Made by a program: the position numbers and the translations under genes. The notes beneath the pieces were generated by a model. That model worked only from the letters and a program-made list of their open reading frames with translations, had not been told where the DNA came from and did no database searches. From Bacillota bacterium (lineage in GTDB: Bacteria; Bacillota; Sulfobacillia; JAJZIM01; JAJZBP01): DNA of 19,297 bases. Location: NCBI GenBank assembly GCA_021798855.1, contig JAJZBP010000001.1:1-19297 (forward strand), read 5' to 3'. Shown here piece by piece: positions 7,560 to 15,500 of the stretch. Position 1 is the stretch's first letter. The number at the start of each line of letters is the position of its first letter.

Positions 7560-8968
7560 CCGTGGGGAACCTGCTGGCGGAGGAAAGGGGACTTTTCAAC
7601 TACGCCGGCTGGGCGGCCATCGGAATCGGCCTTGCGGTTGTGGCCGTTTTTCTTTATCGCCATTTGTCCCGCGCGCCTCGGGGGACGGAAGGGGAGCGGG
7701 AACTGTTGTGGCGACTGCGTGGCGCCATGGTGGTCTGGTATGTTTCTTTCACCCTGCTGACCGTTTTGATCCTGGGGGCCAGCGTCTATTATTCTCAGTC
7801 CAAACTGCAGGAGGTAAGACTGAAAAACGATCTGGTTCTTTTTGCGAGCAAGGAGGTGGGCTACGAGGACACCGTGCGAGAACTGCGCGAGTTCGCCGAG
7901 AGTGAGAAAAAAGCGCCGGAAAAGAATAAGGCGCACACTTACCCCTTTCTCCTGCTGGATCCGTCCGGAAAAATCGTGGAGGAACAGGTCGGCGGGTGGA
8001 CCGGGGTTTTGCCGGACTGGGCTTCCTTTCATCGGGCGGTGGCCGAACGGCAGCCGATCTTTGCCAAGTGGGCCGGCGGGAGCAGTTTGGTTTACAGCTA
8101 TCCGTTGGTCAGGGGAGGAGTAACGCTGGGGGTGCTCCAGGTGGCGGCTTCCACCCTGAGTTACCGGCACGCCCTGGGTGATCTCTTGGAGGCCTTCTCC
8201 GGCGCGGCCTTGGCGGCCGTCATCCTGGCCGTTGGGGTTGGGTATTTTTTGGCCGGGCGAGCCATGTTTCCTGTCCGCCAAGCGCTGGGCCGCCAGCGGG
8301 ATTTTGTGGCCGACGCCTCCCATGAATTGCGCACTCCCCTGACCATCCTGCGGACGAACGCCGAACTGGCCCTGCGGGCCTCGGCTCCCGACGAATGGCG
8401 GGACGCCTTGGAAACAACCATCGGGCAGACTCAGCACATGACCCGCCTGGTGGAGGAGCTTTCCACCCTTGCTCGCACCGATTCGGGGCAGATCACCCTG
8501 GAACTGGAGGAGGTGGAGTTGCCCGTTTTGGCCGGAGGGTCGCTCCAGGAAATGACCGCCCTGGCTCAGGCCAAGGGCGTCGGGTTGGAGAGCAACCTGG
8601 AAAAATCCCTGCAGGTAATCGGAGACGAGGGGCGTTTGAGGCAAATGTTGCTTATCCTCCTCGACAACGCCATCAAATACACACCGCCGGGAGGAAAGGT
8701 GGTTCTGCAGGTGCGTCGTCGGGGGAAAAAGGCGGAACTGTCCGTGACCGACACCGGGATCGGCATCCCCGCGGACCAACTGGGCCGGATATTCGACCGG
8801 TTTTACCGGATCGACAAGGCCCGTTCCCGCGACCAGGGGGGAACGGGTCTTGGGTTGGCCATCGCCCGCTGGATCGTCCAAGCCCACGGCGGCGAGATTA
8901 CGGTGGCCAGTCAGGTGAATGGGGGTTCTATTTTCACGGTGCAATTGAACCTGACCCGAAACCGCTAG
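7556..8968 (+). CDS. Membrane sensor histidine kinase (partner of upstream regulator)
   Basis: 470 residues with an unusual N-terminus carrying three membrane segments: about 14-35, 56-79 and 213-233. The extracytoplasmic sensor is the region 80-212. It contains an FLLLDPSGKIVEE segment resembling a PAS/PDC-like fold, but I cannot assign a ligand. There is little or no HAMP linker: the third helix runs almost directly into the dimerisation helix. The H-box DASHELRTPLT contains His256. The ATPase domain shows LLDNAIKYTPPGG (N box), DTGIGIP (G1), FDRFYR (F box) and GGTGLGLAI (G2). ATG overlaps TGA of the regulator gene. The first membrane segment and its 20-residue cytoplasmic loop are extra compared with the classic two-helix kinase. 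Confidence 0.94.
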   Translation: MTVGNLLAEERGLFNYAGWAAIGIGLAVVAVFLYRHLSRAPRGTEGERELLWRLRGAMVVWYVSFTLLTVLILGASVYYSQSKLQEVRLKNDLVLFASKEVGYEDTVRELREFAESEKKAPEKNKAHTYPFLLLDPSGKIVEEQVGGWTGVLPDWASFHRAVAERQPIFAKWAGGSSLVYSYPLVRGGVTLGVLQVAASTLSYRHALGDLLEAFSGAALAAVILAVGVGYFLAGRAMFPVRQALGRQRDFVADASHELRTPLTILRTNAELALRASAPDEWRDALETTIGQTQHMTRLVEELSTLARTDSGQITLELEEVELPVLAGGSLQEMTALAQAKGVGLESNLEKSLQVIGDEGRLRQMLLILLDNAIKYTPPGGKVVLQVRRRGKKAELSVTDTGIGIPADQLGRIFDRFYRIDKARSRDQGGTGLGLAIARWIVQAHGGEITVASQVNGGSIFTVQLNLTRNR

Positions 8969-9298
8969 CGGGGAGGCACCGGCGCGTGCGCGCACGGCAA
9001 TCAGCCAGTGTTTGCGCGGGGTCTGGATGGCCAGGTGGACTTCGCTTTTTTGCAGGGAGGTTCGCTCGGCCAAACCTTAGGTTTTGAGGGTGAAGGGGTT
9101 GTTGCCGGCGGCTTCTTGCTGGAGAAAATCCCGAGGGAAGGGTTCGGCTCCCATGCTATAAACTAGCCCTGAGGTTTCCGGTGTGTTCAACGCCTCCGCG
9201 GCAATTTACGGGTTAATTTTAAGGGAAAAAATTGCAAAGAGGGCAAGCGGGATTAAATTCGTCTTAAAATTCCGAGAGGATGATTTTGGCAGAAAAAG
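8969..9298. other. Non-coding gap after first kinase gene
   Basis: This 330-bp stretch holds no credible gene. A 12-bp palindrome, CGTGCGCGCACG (8985-8996), follows the kinase stop. A TATAAA at 9157-9162 has no -35 partner. From about 9200 the base composition turns AT-rich, in contrast to the surrounding high-GC DNA, as expected of a control region. Two TTAAA elements start exactly 11 bp apart at 9253 and 9264. Confidence 0.6.
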
Positions 9299-9338
9299 TT
9301 TCAGCTTTTTTTCAGCTTGGCGTCAACTGTTTTTCAGC
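9299..9338 (+). promoter_or_regulatory. Direct-repeat operator with 11-bp period
   Basis: TTTCAGC occurs at 9299-9305, 9310-9316 and 9332-9338. Their starts are 11 and 22 bp apart, and a degenerate copy CGTCAAC fills the register at 9321-9327. Four heptamers with 4-bp spacers on one helix face is the architecture of OmpR/PhoB-family binding sites (for example the pho box). A weak -10 candidate TATTGT (9348-9353) starts 10 bp after the last repeat, consistent with activation that replaces a -35 element. The ATG of the small secreted protein follows at 9387. The likely binder is one of the two OmpR-type regulators encoded on either side; that part is inference. Confidence 0.7.
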
Positions 9339-9386
9339 CTGAGGGGTTATTGTTAATTCCAATACCTTGGGGAAGGAGGTGTGCGC

Positions 9387-9707
9387 ATGGGCGAGAAGAG
9401 AAAACTATGGATGTTGGCGGGTGCGGCAACCACGGTTCTGGCCTTGGGAGGGGCCATGGCTGCCGCCGGTCTGGCTGCCGCCGCGACTCCGGTGACTTAC
9501 GGTTCCAAGGCTCCGGTGGCGGTAAGCCGAGGGATGGAGGAAAGAGGGGGCAAGACGGGCGGAGTTGATGCCCCCGGCGGAGCGAACTTGCAGCAGGGAG
9601 CAAACCTGCAAAGCGGTCTCAATGTGCGTGGTGGGCGCCAGGATGCGTCCGGTCTGCCTGACGGGGAAACTCACCCGAGCAGGAGCGCGACGGAAACGGG
9701 AAACTGA
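9387..9707 (+). CDS. Small secreted or membrane-anchored low-complexity protein
   Basis: 106 residues; I recognise no family. A basic start (MGEKRKLW) and a long Ala/Gly-rich hydrophobic segment (8-33) ending in AAAA-TP look like a signal peptide or single anchor. The remaining roughly 72 residues are Gly, Ser, Asn, Arg and Asp rich, without cysteine or aromatic residues apart from one Tyr, and look disordered. They contain a short internal repeat (GGANLQQGANLQSG, 64-77). AAGGAGG at 9373-9379, 7 nt before the ATG, is the best ribosome site in the window. A GTG at 9381 is too close to it. It lies between an operator-like array and a two-component pair, so it may be a signal, target or modulator of that pair. 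Confidence 0.75.
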   Translation: MGEKRKLWMLAGAATTVLALGGAMAAAGLAAAATPVTYGSKAPVAVSRGMEERGGKTGGVDAPGGANLQQGANLQSGLNVRGGRQDASGLPDGETHPSRSATETGN

Positions 9708-9728
9708 TCCGGCGATTCGAAGGCGGAA

Positions 9729-9764
9729 GTCCAGGTGGCCGGCGGATCCGCCGGCCACCTGGAC
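9729..9764. repeat. 36-bp perfect palindrome (intercistronic hairpin)
   Basis: The arm GTCCAGGTGGCCGGCGGA is followed immediately by its exact reverse complement, centred between 9746 and 9747. The transcript would form a very stable GC-rich hairpin of about 16 bp with a GAUC loop. No T-run follows on either strand, so it is not a classical terminator. It lies 21 bp after the small secreted protein gene and 41 bp before the second regulator gene, where it could reduce readthrough or protect the upstream mRNA. Confidence 0.9.
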
Positions 9765-9805
9765 GATTGCCGCCGGGGCAATACCGCCCGAGAGGGAGAG
9801 GGACC

Positions 9806-10507
9806 ATGAGTGAGGCGACAGGGGATATCCTTTTGGTTGAAGATGAGCCGGATCTGGCTCGGGTGATGGAATTGGCCTTGCACCGGGAGGGATACCGGGT
9901 GGTGCGGGCCGATACGGTGGAGAAAGCCCTTCAATTGTTCCGTTGCGGCGACTGGCGGGCGGTGCTCTTGGACGTCATGCTGCCGGACGGGGACGGATTC
10001 AGTTTTTGCCGGATCGTTCGGGCGGAGGGTTTCTCCACTCCCATCCTCCTGGTGACCGCGAGAGGGGCTTGGCAGGACCGGGTGGAAGGACTCGATCTGG
10101 GGGCGGACGATTACGTTACCAAGCCATTCGTCATGGAGGAACTCCTGGCGAGGGTTCGAGCGGCTCTGCGCCGCGCCGGGGGTCTGGAGAACGGGGAAGT
10201 TCTAAGGGCCGGCGACGTCGTTTTGCACCGTAAGACCAGACAGGTTTACCGCGGAGGGCAAACGGTCACTTTGCGCCGCAAAGAGTTCGACCTGTTGGAA
10301 CTTCTGTTGCTGCAATACCCCTGGGTGGTTTCTCGGGAAACGCTGATCGAACGGGTCTGGGGTATGGATTTCTTCGGTGACGAGAACATCCTGGAGGTTT
10401 GCATCTACCAGTTACGCAGGAAGCTGGAGGCCGACGGTGGGTTTCCCATCGTCCATACGGTGCGGGGTATCGGCTATTGCCTCAGGGAAGGTGGATCCGT
10501 TGAATAG
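9806..10507 (+). CDS. OmpR/PhoB-family response regulator (second)
   Basis: 233 residues. The receiver domain (about 6-120) has LVEDE, the phosphoacceptor Asp56 in VLLDVMLPDGDGF, the Thr in LVTARG and Lys in DYVTKPF. The winged-helix domain (about 130-228) shows LRRKEFDLLELLLLQYP, the recognition segment NILEVCIYQLRRKLE and HTVRGIGYCLRE. The open frame extends back to 9767, but the ATG at 9806 has a purine-rich GAGGGAGAGGG directly upstream and gives the normal family length. The 3' end overlaps the start of the kinase gene by 8 nt. It is a good candidate for binding the repeats at 9299-9338. Confidence 0.95.
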   Translation: MSEATGDILLVEDEPDLARVMELALHREGYRVVRADTVEKALQLFRCGDWRAVLLDVMLPDGDGFSFCRIVRAEGFSTPILLVTARGAWQDRVEGLDLGADDYVTKPFVMEELLARVRAALRRAGGLENGEVLRAGDVVLHRKTRQVYRGGQTVTLRRKEFDLLELLLLQYPWVVSRETLIERVWGMDFFGDENILEVCIYQLRRKLEADGGFPIVHTVRGIGYCLREGGSVE

Positions 10508-11882
10508 TGTTGTTCCCCGCCTCACCTTGGCCTACACCCTGATCCTGTCCTTTTGTCTTCTGGCCGGTGGCGCCATTCTCTATTTCCACTTGAAAGGGCT
10601 GTTCTTCAACCTGGCCTTCGAACTGCCGTCCGCACGAGCTGTGGAAATCCAGCAACTGGTGGCCGGGGTTTCCCCACCCTCCCATCCGGGGGAAAACGAG
10701 GCCCTGGGTTTGACCAGTTCTGCCTTGGTGGTGGCTCCGGGCAACGGGCTGACCATCCAGGTGCTCGACCGTAGCGGGCGCATGGTCAACCGTTCCACCG
10801 ATCTTCCCGCCGGGAAGGGGCTTCCCGTGCCGACCGCGCCGGCGCTGGCTCAACGGGGGGTGCGGCAAAGCGGCGGAAAGAGTTGGGCTTGGGTCAGCCT
10901 GCCTTTGATCCGCGGTGGGCGCTTGCTGGGATCGGTGCAGGCGGCCGCTCCCTTGCAGCCGACTTTGTCTCTTCTATCGGTGGTCAAACGCGCTCTGATC
11001 CTGAGTTTCGTGGTGGGGGTGGGGGTTTCAGCCTTTCTCGGATGGGTGTTGGCCACTCTGGCCTTTCGTCCGGTGAGACAAATGGTCCGGGAATTGGACG
11101 GGATCGGCCCCGTCGATTTGGAGAGGCGGCTTGGTGGCGCTTCCCGCCGGGACGAATTCGGACGTTTGGGCCGGGCTTTCAACAAAATGCTGGATCGGCT
11201 GGCCGCCGGCGCCGCCGCTCAACGGGCTTTTGTGGCCACGGCATCCCATCAGTTGCGCACCCCCCTGGCGGTATTGCGGGGTTATGCCGATGTCCTGACC
11301 CGCTGGGAGGAGGAACCGGACCTGGCCAGGGAGGCCTTGACGGGGATCAGGGCCAGTCTCGGAAAAATGGAAAGACTGTTGCGTCAAATGTTGATTTTGG
11401 CCAGGGAGGAAGAAAAAACCGTGTCTCCCCTGGCTCCCGTTTCCCTCCGGGGGGAAGTCGAGGAGGCGACGGCGGATATGCGCCTGCTTCATCCCGAGAT
11501 CCGGGTGCGCTTGGAAATGGGGGAGTTGACAGTTTTGGCCGACGCCGAAAAGTTGCGTCAAGTTTTGGTTATTCTATTGGACAACGCTTTTTCCCACACC
11601 CCGCCCGGCGGCGAGGTTTTGGTCATGACCGAGCGCGGGCGGGAAAGTGTGGAACTGGCCGTATCCGACACCGGATCCGGGATTCCGCCCGCAGATCTGC
11701 CATATATTTTTGAGCGGTTTTACCGCGGGGGTGGTGGCTTTCGGAGCAAGGGGGCCGAAGGATTCGGGCTTGGGCTGTCCATTGCGCGTCTTTACGTCAC
11801 CAAAATGGGCGGGACCATCACCGCGTCCAACCGGGTCGAAGGAGGAGCCGTTTTTACCGTTGGTTTGCGCCTGGCAGTTTAA
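10500..11882 (+). CDS. Membrane sensor histidine kinase (second)
   Basis: 460 residues in the classic two-helix layout: membrane segments at about 9-30 and 164-188, an extracytoplasmic sensor of about 130 residues between them, and a HAMP linker (about 188-240). The dimerisation domain has His250 in ATASHQLRTPLAVL. The ATPase domain has LLDNAFSHTPPGG, DTGSGIP, FERFYRGG and GFGLGLSIAR. The sensor domain is Pro/Gly-rich and unrelated by eye to that of the first kinase. The TTG at 10500 overlaps the regulator gene by 8 nt, with GGGAAGGTGG just upstream; the frame stays open further 5', but that part is antisense-like sequence inside the regulator gene. Confidence 0.93.
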   Translation: MNSVVPRLTLAYTLILSFCLLAGGAILYFHLKGLFFNLAFELPSARAVEIQQLVAGVSPPSHPGENEALGLTSSALVVAPGNGLTIQVLDRSGRMVNRSTDLPAGKGLPVPTAPALAQRGVRQSGGKSWAWVSLPLIRGGRLLGSVQAAAPLQPTLSLLSVVKRALILSFVVGVGVSAFLGWVLATLAFRPVRQMVRELDGIGPVDLERRLGGASRRDEFGRLGRAFNKMLDRLAAGAAAQRAFVATASHQLRTPLAVLRGYADVLTRWEEEPDLAREALTGIRASLGKMERLLRQMLILAREEEKTVSPLAPVSLRGEVEEATADMRLLHPEIRVRLEMGELTVLADAEKLRQVLVILLDNAFSHTPPGGEVLVMTERGRESVELAVSDTGSGIPPADLPYIFERFYRGGGGFRSKGAEGFGLGLSIARLYVTKMGGTITASNRVEGGAVFTVGLRLAV

Positions 11883-11972
11883 ACCTGGACTAAAATGTAA
11901 TGTCTTTGTCATTCTTTTAAATTAATTTAGGGAATGATAAGGGCCGATAAACCGATTTGGGGAGGACGGGCC

Positions 11973-13451
11973 ATGCTGCAGCGGGGACCGGACGGAGCCT
12001 GGATCCTCGATCCGGGAATCAGGGGAGTCACGCAAAGCTCGGGGGCGGTCCGGCCGGGTTACATTTTTGTGGCCATCCGGGGACTGCGCTACGACGGCCA
12101 CGCTTACGCGAATGAAGCGGTGGCCCGTGGGGCGGTGGCGGTGGTGGCGGAAAGGCCTCTTCCCCTGCCTTCGGGGGTGCCCCTTTTCCAGGTGGACAAC
12201 GGGCGAGAGGCCTTGGCGGAACTCGCAGGGGCTTTTTACGGCAATCCTTCCCGGAAGCTTTGCCTGGTTGGGATCACCGGAACCAACGGCAAAACCACCG
12301 TGGCTTATCTGACGGAGGCCATCTTTCGGCAACACAGGTGGGTGACCGGCATGATCGGCACGGTGGAAAACCGGATCGCCCAAGAGAGGATGCCGGCCGT
12401 GCTCACCACCCCGGAGCCGGTGGAACTCCAGGGAATGTTGCGGCGAATGGTCGACGCCGGTGTTCGGGTGGCGGCCATGGAGGTTTCCTCCCACGCGCTG
12501 GAGATGGGGAGGGTGAAGGGCTGCGCCTTTGATGTGGCCGTGTTCACCAACCTGCACCGGGACCATCTGGATTTTCACCCCACCTTTCTGGCCTACCGGG
12601 AAGCCAAGGGACGTCTTTTTTCCGAGGGTTTGCGCGAAGGCGACAAGCCGTCCCGCCATGCCGTGATCAACGCCGATGATCACAGCGCGGAATATTTCGT
12701 CAACCGGACGGCGGGCAGGGTGGTTACTTACGGCATCGGCAACCCGGCCGGGGTGACGGCCCGCGACTTGCGGGAATTGTCCTGGGGAACCGGTTTCCGG
12801 ATGGTGACGCCGGAGGGGGAATGTCGAGTGAACCTGCCCCTTCCCGGCCTTTTCAATGTTTACAACGCCTTGGCGGCGGCGGCGGTGGCTCTGACCCAGG
12901 GAGTGGATCTGCCGGCCATCGTCGCCGCCCTGGAGGAGCGACCGGTGATTCCCGGCCGCTATGAGCGTCTGCTGACGGCGGAGGGCGTGACGGCGGTAAT
13001 CGACTACGCCCATAACCCCGACGGCCTGCGTAGCATCCTGCGAGCCGTCGGGGGCGAGGTGAAGGGCAAGGTGATTTCCGTTTTCGGCGGACGCGGGGAG
13101 CGGGACCGGGGCAAACGTCCTTTGATGGGCGCGGTGGCCAGCCGTTTTGCCGATTACCTGGTTTTGACGACCGATTCACCCTACCGGGAAGATCCGGAGA
13201 GGATCGCCGGGGAGATCGCGGCCGGGGTGAGGCCGGGTCACCGTCTGGGAGGTTATACCGTCATCCTGGACCGGGGTCAGGCCATCGCCGCGGCCCTCGA
13301 CTTGGCGCGCCCCGGCGATGCGGTGGTGATCACCGGGCGTGGACACGAAGGGCACCAATGGTTTGGTGAACGGACGATTCCCTTTTCCGACCGGGAAACC
13401 GTGGAGGAAATCTTCGGAATAAAAGCGAAGCCGTCCCTGGTGGTCAGTTAG
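11973..13451 (+). CDS. MurE-like Mur ligase (UDP-MurNAc-tripeptide synthetase family)
   Basis: MurE adds the third amino acid (meso-DAP or lysine) to UDP-MurNAc-L-Ala-D-Glu in the cytoplasm, using ATP. Visible are the P-loop GITGTNGKTT (about 100-109), TTPEP, MEVSSHAL, TNLHRDHLDFH, the carbamylated-lysine motif YREAKGRLF (Lys212), LFNVYNALAA, DYAHNPDG (344-350), FGGRGERDRGKRP and GRGHE (455-459). The amino-acid-recognition motif, DNPR in DAP-adding enzymes, is DSPY here (401-404). The DSR element near the N-terminus is also altered (TQSSGAVRPG). ATG at 11973 with GGGGAGG (11959-11965) is preferred over ATG at 11934, which has a weak site. No other mur genes adjoin it, so it may be a paralogue with a different substrate. 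Confidence 0.85.
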   Translation: MLQRGPDGAWILDPGIRGVTQSSGAVRPGYIFVAIRGLRYDGHAYANEAVARGAVAVVAERPLPLPSGVPLFQVDNGREALAELAGAFYGNPSRKLCLVGITGTNGKTTVAYLTEAIFRQHRWVTGMIGTVENRIAQERMPAVLTTPEPVELQGMLRRMVDAGVRVAAMEVSSHALEMGRVKGCAFDVAVFTNLHRDHLDFHPTFLAYREAKGRLFSEGLREGDKPSRHAVINADDHSAEYFVNRTAGRVVTYGIGNPAGVTARDLRELSWGTGFRMVTPEGECRVNLPLPGLFNVYNALAAAAVALTQGVDLPAIVAALEERPVIPGRYERLLTAEGVTAVIDYAHNPDGLRSILRAVGGEVKGKVISVFGGRGERDRGKRPLMGAVASRFADYLVLTTDSPYREDPERIAGEIAAGVRPGHRLGGYTVILDRGQAIAAALDLARPGDAVVITGRGHEGHQWFGERTIPFSDRETVEEIFGIKAKPSLVVS

Positions 13452-13463
13452 GAGGAAGCTCTT

Positions 13464-15431
13464 TTGTGTGGGATAGCCGGCATAGTTGGCGAGCAGACCG
13501 GTTTCCTGGAGATGATGCTGGAGCGGATGGCCCACCGCGGGCCGGATGACCGGGGCATCTACCGGGGGCGGGGAGTGGCTTTGGGGATCAAGCGTCTTGC
13601 GATCATCGATCCCACGGGGGGCAATCAGCCCTTGGCCAATGAGGACCGGACGGTATGGTGTGTGCATAACGGAGAGATTTACAACCACCGCGGCTTGAGG
13701 GCGGGTCTGGAGGGCAGGGGGCACCGCGTTCGCTCCGGCAGCGACGGGGAGGTCATCCCCCACCTCTACGAGGAGGAAGGGGCGGCTTTTGTCGCGCGGC
13801 TTGAGGGGATGTACGCTCTGGCCCTTTGGGACGAGGGAAAGCGGGAACTGCTGGTGGTTCGGGATCGTCTGGGGATTAAACCCTTTTATTATTGGCAAAA
13901 CGGCCCAAACCTTGTCTTTGCCTCCGAAGTCAAGGCCATCCTGGCCATGCCCGGCCTGACGGCCCGCCCCGACCCGGCGGCCATCGACCAATACCTGACC
14001 TTCCGCTACGTGCCGGCTCCCCACACTCTTTTCCGGGGGATCAAAAAGTTACCCCCCGGGCACAGCTTGCGTTTTCGGGAAGGGCGATTGGATATTTCAC
14101 CCTATTGGGACCTCTCTTTCCCGGCCCGGGACCAAAACCCTTTGAGCGAAGAGGATTACGCCGCGGGAGTTTGGCGGCTTTTTCGAGAGGCGGTCTCTTC
14201 CCACCTGATGAGCGACGTGCCCCTGGGGCTTTTCCTCAGCGGTGGTTTGGACTCAAGCGCCATCCTGGGAGCCGTGGCCTCCCTGGGGAAAGGGGCTCGC
14301 ACCTTTTCCCTGGGATTCGCCGGGGAAGCTGCGGGAAATCCCGAGTATGACGAATTTGCCGACGCGGCCAGAGTGGCCGCCGACTTCGGGGCCACCCACC
14401 AGGAATTGCTGGTGGATCCGTCCGCGGTGCCGGAGATCCTGCCGGAATTGGTTTGGCATTTGGACGAACCCCTGGGTGATCCCACGGCCATTCCACTTTA
14501 TCTTTTAGCCCGTGCGGTTGGCAGTCAGGTGAAGGTGGTTCTTTCCGGCGAGGGTGCCGACGAAGTTTTTGCCGGCTACGACATCTACCATGAGCCGCGG
14601 GCGGTGGCCAGATTTCAAGCCCTGCCGTCTTTCCTCCGGCAGCGGATTCTTCACCCCCTGCTCATGTCCTTCCCGGAAGGCACGCCGGGCAAAGACTTGG
14701 CGCGTCGGGCCAATACGGATATCTCCCTGCGTTACTTCGGGGTGGGAAAAACTTTTTCCGAAGCCGAAAAACACCGGCTTTACAGCGACGATTACGCCGG
14801 GAGCCATAAGATGGATCCGCGGGAGGTGACCCGGGCCTATTTCGAGCGGGTGAACGGTCTGGACCCGCTGGATAAGATGCTCTACTTCGACACCAAGGTT
14901 TGGTTGCCGGAGGACACCCTGCTGAAGGCGGACAAAATGACCATGGCCCATTCCCTGGAACTGCGGGTGCCCTGGCTGGATCACCACTTGGTGGAATTCG
15001 CTGCGGCGATTCCTCATCATTTCAAACTGAGGGAGAATACGGTAAAGTATATTCTGCGGGTGGCCTTGGATGGACTCCTTTCCCCCCGTACCCTCTCCAG
15101 GCGTAAAATAGGCTTTCCGGTCCCTTTGCGCTTCTGGTTGCGCGGGACCCTGGGTGAGACGGCCGAGCGGATCATCCTGGGGAAGAGAGCCCGGGAACGA
15201 GGTTACTTCACTCCGGCGGCGGTGCGGGACTTGATCGGTGAGACGCCGGGAGGAAGCTCGGTCCACGGTCGTAAAATTTACACCCTGTTGATTTTGGAAT
15301 TGTGGCACCGAATCTTCATCGACGGGGACAGCCCGGGAGTGCTGGCGGAGGAGATGGCGTCTCCGGCGGGGAATTATTTCCCCGTGCCGGAACTGAGTGG
15401 CGAACTGCTGAAGGAAACCGAGTTGTCTTAA
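13464..15431 (+). CDS. asnB: Glutamine-dependent asparagine synthetase-type amidotransferase
   Basis: 655 residues. The N-terminal Ntn glutaminase domain begins with the nucleophile Cys2 (MCGIAGIVG) and shows RLAIIDPTGGNQPL and HNGEIYNH. The C-terminal synthetase domain has the ATP-pyrophosphatase loop SGGLDSS (259-265) and GEGADEVFAGY (about 362-372). The standard activity is aspartate plus glutamine plus ATP to asparagine. Some family members (B. subtilis AsnB, C. glutamicum LtsA) act in cell-wall amidation or wall integrity, which is relevant because a MurE-like gene ends only 12 bp upstream. The start is TTG at 13464, which fixes Cys as residue 2 after Met removal; AGGAGGAAG precedes it. 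The C-terminal 40 residues look variable. Confidence 0.93.
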   Translation: MCGIAGIVGEQTGFLEMMLERMAHRGPDDRGIYRGRGVALGIKRLAIIDPTGGNQPLANEDRTVWCVHNGEIYNHRGLRAGLEGRGHRVRSGSDGEVIPHLYEEEGAAFVARLEGMYALALWDEGKRELLVVRDRLGIKPFYYWQNGPNLVFASEVKAILAMPGLTARPDPAAIDQYLTFRYVPAPHTLFRGIKKLPPGHSLRFREGRLDISPYWDLSFPARDQNPLSEEDYAAGVWRLFREAVSSHLMSDVPLGLFLSGGLDSSAILGAVASLGKGARTFSLGFAGEAAGNPEYDEFADAARVAADFGATHQELLVDPSAVPEILPELVWHLDEPLGDPTAIPLYLLARAVGSQVKVVLSGEGADEVFAGYDIYHEPRAVARFQALPSFLRQRILHPLLMSFPEGTPGKDLARRANTDISLRYFGVGKTFSEAEKHRLYSDDYAGSHKMDPREVTRAYFERVNGLDPLDKMLYFDTKVWLPEDTLLKADKMTMAHSLELRVPWLDHHLVEFAAAIPHHFKLRENTVKYILRVALDGLLSPRTLSRRKIGFPVPLRFWLRGTLGETAERIILGKRARERGYFTPAAVRDLIGETPGGSSVHGRKIYTLLILELWHRIFIDGDSPGVLAEEMASPAGNYFPVPELSGELLKETELS

Positions 15432-15500
15432 AGACCGGGCCGAGGCTTGCGATCCGGCGCCGGCGGAACTCCGGCATGGAAAGGAAAACATCCCCATACA

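Noticed and set aside
9020..9056. Possible terminator with a run of six T after the first kinase gene
   Set aside because: The only stem nearby is 4 bp (CTGG/CCAG), separated from the T-run by about 11 nt, which is too weak to support.
7403..9073. 556-codon open frame on the minus strand
   Set aside because: Antisense to the first regulator and kinase, with Gln/Pro/His-rich translation and no motifs; a shadow frame.
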